Positions 58,908 to 64,000 of a DNA stretch of 64,000 nt are shown here, piece by piece; within the stretch, counting starts at the first letter, position 1; the number at the start of each line of letters is the position of its first letter. Location of the stretch: assembly GCF_011386835.1 (NCBI RefSeq), contig NC_088796.1:27359011-27423010 (forward strand), written 5' to 3'. The stretch comes from Chrysemys picta bellii (lineage: Eukaryota > Chordata > Testudines > Emydidae). Made by a program: the position numbers and the translations under genes. The notes beneath the pieces were generated by a model that saw nothing but the letters and a program-made list of their open reading frames with translations, did no database searches and was not told where the DNA came from.

Positions 58908-59040
58908 GTCTCAAGTGATCTTAATTGCTGTGATCACTAATGGAAAGAAAGCCACACAGCCAGGATAGAAAATCATATGGAGCTGTATAGATCAAGGGGA
59001 ACACCTTGAATTGCATCTGCAAGCAAATAAGAAGTTAGGA

Positions 59041-59262
59041 CAGTAGCTCAAACTTTTTTACTGGTGACCCCTTTCACAATAGCAAGCCTCTGAGTGCGAC
59101 CCACCCCCCTTATAAATTAAAAACACTTTTTAATATATTTAACACTATTATAAGTGCTGGCAGCAAAGCAGGGTTTGGGGTGGATGCTGACAGCTTGTGA
59201 GCCCCCATGTAATCACCTCGCAACTCCCTAAGGGTTCCCAATCCCCAGTTTGAGAACCCGTG
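59041..59262. mobile_element. hAT-type MITE with perfect 8-bp duplication
   Basis: AGTTAGGA is at 59033-59040 and 59263-59270. The left end CAGTAGCTCAAACTTTTT and the right end CCAGTTTGAGAACCCGTG are imperfect inverted repeats. The element is 222 bp and non-coding. Confidence 0.88.
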
Positions 59263-59270
59263 AGTTAGGA

Positions 59271-60460
59271 TAATAACTTTGTGCCCTGCAGCTGATACTA
59301 CTAACTAAGCAGATTACCAGCCATTGTCCTCTCTCTGAAGTCTACCCGGCACCCCTGGGACAACTGGAAGGCTAGAGGCATCCTGTATTCTGAACTTTGG
59401 GAAATTATGGCTATACTTCAATAGCAGGAGAGTCAATATCCATCCTCTCACTGTGCTTCTTTTCATCCTAGCCCTTTTTCCCACTGTACACCTAGAAATC
59501 AAAAGAGGCGATCATCCAGGTTTAACAAAATTTAGACAAGGTGCATATCAATAGCATTGCCACACAAAACTTTTCATATTTTACCCTGGTGACAATGCAA
59601 CTTTGGAGAACCCTAAAATAGAGAGCTCTTGGGTCAATAGACAATGTTCCAATACCTCCCTTTGAGATCATACATAGAAGAATGAAATCACTCAAGCAAT
59701 CTCATCTACCCCAGGCAGTGTCTGCCAATGATTCAACAGAGCCTTGGTGGCCATACTAAAGCCACTTAAGATTTATTTCAATCTCCAGAGTCCATCAATC
59801 TCTATCAGTGGACATGACTTGTTCCTATGAATTTTTGTTTTTTTAATTGACTAATCTCATCCAACAGCAGACCCTGATCCAAAGCTTATTGAAGTCAATG
59901 AATGCTTACATGGATTTCAGTAGGCTTTGGGTGGGGCCCATAGGGCCTGGAAAGATTTAATTTAATTTCATATATAAATTATGTGGGACCAAGCTATAAA
60001 CTGCATTTGTAAGTGATTTTTCTACCACTTTTGCAGGGAGTATAGCAAGATAATGCAATTATTAAAAGAATAATGTCAAGCAGTTTACATCCACAATTTC
60101 ACTTACCTTAACATTATAATCTGGTAGAAAATATCCTCTATATTTTAAACATTTGACTTTTAAATCCACCTATTTGTGAAAAATAGCTGTTTATTATACA
60201 GAAGCAGAGTTTACAAGACTTAGCACACAAGCCACGACATTAAACTATGAACACATAAATTTGAAATAATAGCATGAGTCTCCTCAGGTGAGCTCTGCAC
60301 TTCTCAAAGTGCAGCTTTACTCTGAAAAGTGTCTATATAAAAATGGCACCTTTTTACTCAATAGATCATCATCCTTTCCTTATTTTTTTTAATCAGATCT
60401 TCAACCAGTACTGGCATCTCCTCCTACTAACTTTAGTGACTAAAATGAGTTTTGACTACT
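59271..60460. other. RICTOR upstream flank, nothing recognised
   Basis: No exon of a neighbouring gene identified. Confidence 0.5.
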
Positions 60461-60468
60461 GTTTGCAG

Positions 60469-60738
60469 CATGGCCGCCGGGGGGGGGGGTAAGTGGGGCA
60501 ATCTTCCCTGGGCCCCACAGGGGCCCCGCAAGTCCTGGCCGAGAATCCCTTTCCTCACCCAGCGGCGGTCCGGGTCTTCGGTGGCGGGGGGCCCTTCAGT
60601 GCTGCCGAAGATGCGGAGCGACTGAAGGGCCCCCTGCCGCCGAAATGTCGCTGCTGCCGCCGCAGACTCAGAGCACCACCCGGTAAGTACAAGCTCCCCC
60701 GCTTTGCCCCAGGCCCCCTGATCCTCTGGGCTGCCCTG
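60469..60738. mobile_element. GC-rich hAT-type MITE with perfect 8-bp duplication
   Basis: GTTTGCAG lies at 60461-60468 and 60739-60746. The ends CATGGCCGCC and GGGCTGCCCTG are short imperfect inverted repeats. An internal inverted repeat (GGGGGCCCTTCAGT and ACTGAAGGGCCCCC) forms a hairpin. The high GC explains the predicted frames. Confidence 0.8.
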
Positions 60739-60746
60739 GTTTGCAG

Positions 60747-61761
60747 AGCCAACACAGCAAAAATTGAATGAGCAACAGGTTGTATTCTACTCACACATCA
60801 TCAACAGAATTATTTACTGAATTTTAGTCAGTTACACACCTGTGCAAATCAATTGAAGGCAACAAATGGCACAAATGTAACTGAAGGCCTTCAGTACCTT
60901 TATTGTAATTGTATAGGATAGAAAGAACCTCAGAACAACTCTCACAGCCCAAGCTGAGCTTGCTGGACCAGCAGATCTTTAAAAAAAAAATCCTTTTGCT
61001 TGTAAACTGAGCACTGATATGAAAATTGTCTTGTCTTTACAGGGATTCTGGCAAGCATGTTTGATACAAAAAATATGACTATACCATTAAAATTGACTTC
61101 CATCTTCTTTGTTAACTTTTAAAAATTAACTTAATTCTTCTGTAAACCATGGGATTGAGAGCTCTGGATATCAAAGTCTGATATATCCGTAGAACTGGGG
61201 CAATGTAGTTCTCACTGACTCATACAGCTTTGTCAATATACCTCACACTTTAGCCTGTAAATGTGAGAGAAGGCGTCAGGGTTACAGTGTCAATTGCACC
61301 TTAGACTCTTAGTCCCTCTTGAGTGCACTGTGCACCCCTTAGAGAACTACATTACAACACCTCACTATAGATTGATTGATACAGTACAACCACTCTTAAA
61401 CTGGCTCTCTTGGCTGCAGCCCCTTGATTTCCAACCATATTAACAACATAGGCCCAACTTGATTTTCGCACCTGTTTTCCTCCAGGAGCCTGTGACAGTA
61501 TAACTTTGCAGTTACACAGAAATGGCATCTTGAAAACAATGCATTATTTATTCACTCCTCAAAGCTATTAAACACATAGAGCAAAGAGTAAAACCAATAA
61601 AAGGCCCACACACTTGGGTCTTTTTTATATCTTTGATCCTAGGTTCAGCCTGAGGAAGGGGATAATCTACTCTAGCCTGGATGAAGCCAAACAGGGGATA
61701 TTCCTCCTTAGTTCCCCCTGCCTTTGTTTCTTCAAGGAGCTTTATCTTTGCCATTGTTTTG
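60747..61761. other. RICTOR upstream flank, nothing recognised
   Basis: No repeat ends or coding sequence identified. The 77-codon minus frame at 61548-61781 overlaps the hAT boundary and is not credible. Confidence 0.5.
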
Positions 61762-62089
61762 GTTCTTGTTAGGGCTGTCAAGTGATTAAAAAAATTAATT
61801 GCGATTAATCACGCTGTTAATAATAGAATACCATTTATTTAAATATTTTTGGATGTTTTTACATTTTCAAATATGTTGGTTTCAATTACAACACAGAATA
61901 CAAAGTGTACAGTGCTCACTATATATTTATATTTATTTTTATTACAAATATTTGCACTGTAAAAAACAAAAAAAATAGTATTTTTTAATTCACATAATAC
62001 AAATACTGTAGTGCAATCTCTTTATCATGAAAGTTGAACTTATAAATGTAGAATTAAGTATAAAAAATAACTGCATTAAAAAAAATGTA

Positions 62090-62718
62090 AAACTTTAGAG
62101 CCTACATATCCACTCAGTCCTACTTCAGCCAATCACTCAGACTAACAAGTTTAGTTACAATTTGCAGGAGATAATGTTGCCCGCTTCTTGTTTACAATGT
62201 CACTGAAAGTGAGAAAAGACGTTCGCACAGCGCTGTTTGTTGCCGGTGTCACAAGATGTGCTAAAGATTCATATGTCCCTTCAGGCTTCAACCATCATTC
62301 CAGAGGCCATGCATCCATACTGATGATGGGTTCTGCTTGATAACAATCCAAAGCAGAGCGAACTGACGCATGTTCATTTTCATCATCTGAGTCAGATGCC
62401 ACCAGCAGAACGTAGATTTTTGGAGTCAGATGCCATCAGCAGAAGGTAGGTTTGGGTTCTGTAAGCTTCACACCTTGTCCCTCTCAGATTTTGGATAACA
62501 CTTCCGATTCTTAAATCTTGAGTCGAGAGTGCTGTACCTATTTTTAGAAATCTCACATTGGGACCTTCTTTGCATTTTGTCAGATCTGCTGTGAAAGTGT
62601 TCTTAAAACGAACATGTGCTTGGTCATTATCCGAGACTGCTATAACATGAAATATATGGCAGAATGTGGGTAAAACAGAGCAGGAGACATACAGTTCTCC
62701 CCCAAAGAGTTCAGTCAC
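62090..62718 (-). pseudogene. hAT transposase C-terminal half (minus-strand arm)
   Basis: From 62718 leftwards the frame reads FKNTFTADLTKCKEGPNVRF then LKIGTAL. After frameshifts it gives LLLMASDS, WLKPEGTYESLAHLVTPATN and SDIVNKKRATLSP, the last being the dimerisation domain region. Small deletions and stops break it. It runs into the inverted arm shared with the plus strand. Confidence 0.7.
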
Positions 62719-62819
62719 AAATTTAATTAACGTATTTTTTTTTAACGAGCATCATCAGCATGGAAGCATGACCTCTGGAATGGTGGTCGAAGCACGAAGG
62801 GGCATACAAATGTTTAGCA

Positions 62820-62992
62820 TATCAGGCACATAAATACCTTGCAACGCCGGCTACAAAAGTGATATGCGAATGCCTGTTCTCACTTTCAGGTGACATTGTT
62901 AATAAGAAGCGGGCAGCATTATCTCCCGTAAATGTAAACAAACTTGTTTGTCTTAGCGATTGGCTGAATAAGAAATAGGACTGTGTGGACTT
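62820..62992 (+). pseudogene. hAT dimerisation domain remnant (plus-strand arm)
   Basis: The plus strand reads ATKVICECLFSLSGDIVNKK then RAALSPVNVNKLVCLSDWLN, KK and stop. LFSxxGDIVNKKRAxLSP is the conserved hAT C-terminal block. It duplicates, in opposite orientation, the C-terminus in the left arm. Confidence 0.75.
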
Positions 62993-63348
62993 ATAGGCTC
63001 TAAAGTTTTACATTGTTTTGTTTTTGAGTACACTTATGTAACAAAAAAAATCTATATTTGTAAGTTATTCTTTCACTATAAAGAGATTGCCCTACAGTAC
63101 TTGTATGAGGTGAATTGAAAAATACTATTTTTTTATCATTTTACAGTGTAAATATTTGTAATCAAAAATAATAATATAAAGTGAGCACTTTGTATTCTGT
63201 GTTGTAAAAGAAATCAATATATTTGAAATTGTAGAAAAACATTCAAAATATTTAATAAATTTCAATTAGTGTTCTATTGTTTAACAGTGCGGCTAATTTT
63301 TTTAAGTTAATGAGTTAACTGCGATTAATTGACAGCCCTAGTTCTTGT

Positions 63349-64000
63349 GGGTTCCCTCTTTATAGCCTCCTTTGATTTAACTGGTGGCCTACAGGCACGT
63401 TAATATCAAACAGATAACCTGAGGGATATATGCTATTTATAAAAAATACTACACATAACTTCCTCACTCTCCAAATATGGTAATTTCTATTTCCGTATCC
63501 AGCCAATCCTGGGCCTTTCTGAAAATGGCAAAAAAAGAGTGCAGTTGTGATAATGGTTTCATGATATGGAATCGTGTTCACTAGGAAATGTACCAGGATT
63601 AATTTATTTCACACAGGTCACTAAAATGCCATGTAATGGCATTTAATCACTACTAACCTCTGGTCTGTATTTGAACCCAGGTGTGCTGAAACTCTGGGTG
63701 CTGGGGGTTGGTAACAACCAAATACAGGGTTTTTGCTTTCAGCACTCCCATTATAAACATTGTTCCAGCACCCTTGTTTGAACCTGTGAGCTACAAATTA
63801 TAAACTATTAATCCCATTACCAGTGCCATACAGGCACTCACTCACTTGTGTTAAAAAGAACTCCACCACTATTCTCCCAAAAAATAGGGCTAGTTACAAA
63901 AGAGTAACTTTTTAACTGTCAGATAATGTTTTGCTTTGTCGTTGCAGAACAAGTCAGTCAGCCAGCAGAGGGAACACAGTTTAACCAATGAACTCCACTC
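63349..64000. other. RICTOR upstream flank, nothing recognised
   Basis: A phrase GGGTGCTGGGGGTTGGTAAC with GCACTCCCATTATAAACA may be an old MITE. No coding sequence. Confidence 0.45.

Larger units (their letters stand above)
61770..63340. mobile_element. Fold-back hAT element with inverted arms of about 0.56-0.59 kb
   Basis: GTTCTTGT is duplicated perfectly at 61762-61769 and 63341-63348. The ends TAGGGCTGTCAAGTGATTAA and TTAATTGACAGCCCTA are inverted repeats. The inversion continues inward: the left arm (61770-62328) and right arm (62750-63340) both carry the transposase C-terminus, read on the minus strand in the left arm and on the plus strand in the right. Confidence 0.85.

Overview
This is vertebrate genomic DNA, most likely from a turtle or a close non-avian archosaur relative. 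The species call is an inference. It rests on the repeat set: many Harbinger-type elements ending in GTCTACAC-like termini, a CR1 retrotransposon ending in ATTCTATGA, Penelope-like tails, several hAT families and one MIR. Nothing in the window looks bacterial.

The only host gene recognised is the 5' end of RICTOR, the defining scaffold subunit of mTORC2, on the minus strand. Exon 1 with the start codon is at 57335-57383, exon 2 at 57179-57226 and exon 3 at 24599-24696. All have canonical GT/AG sites and matching phases, and together they encode the first 65 codons. Exon 1 lies in a CpG-rich, TATA-less island (about 56690-57780) with ETS-like and YY1-like motifs near the ATG. Intron 1 is 108 bp, intron 2 is about 32.5 kb, and everything left of 24598 is part of intron 3. 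The right-hand 6.3 kb is upstream of the gene.

The rest is introns and flank filled with transposable elements, often nested. From left to right the main ones are: a hAT MITE (2023-2339); a 434-bp perfect palindrome built around a Penelope-type tail (3472-3905); an unclassified transposase-like gene with three lesions (7840-9529); a MITE carrying a tandem array of palindromic units (12211-12856); a 4.96-kb Harbinger element with its Myb-like gene and an almost intact DDE transposase (13091-18050), nested inside an older MITE; a MIR (about 20895-21100); a hAT deletion derivative (29780-31829) carrying a nested Penelope-like insertion (30608-31512); a hAT transposase pseudogene (32385-33860); further MITEs; a decayed CR1 with remnants of both ORFs (about 47676-51993) interrupted by two MITEs; a composite hAT (54963-56176); and a fold-back hAT (61770-63340).

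The DNA transposons are largely fossil. The Harbinger element has both protein-coding regions, terminal inverted repeats and a 3-bp target duplication, and only one premature stop was seen. It or a sister copy could have mobilised related MITEs in the window. The Penelope-type tails contain a segment resembling a small hammerhead ribozyme with a very short stem III. All calls come from reading the sequence; no database search was run.
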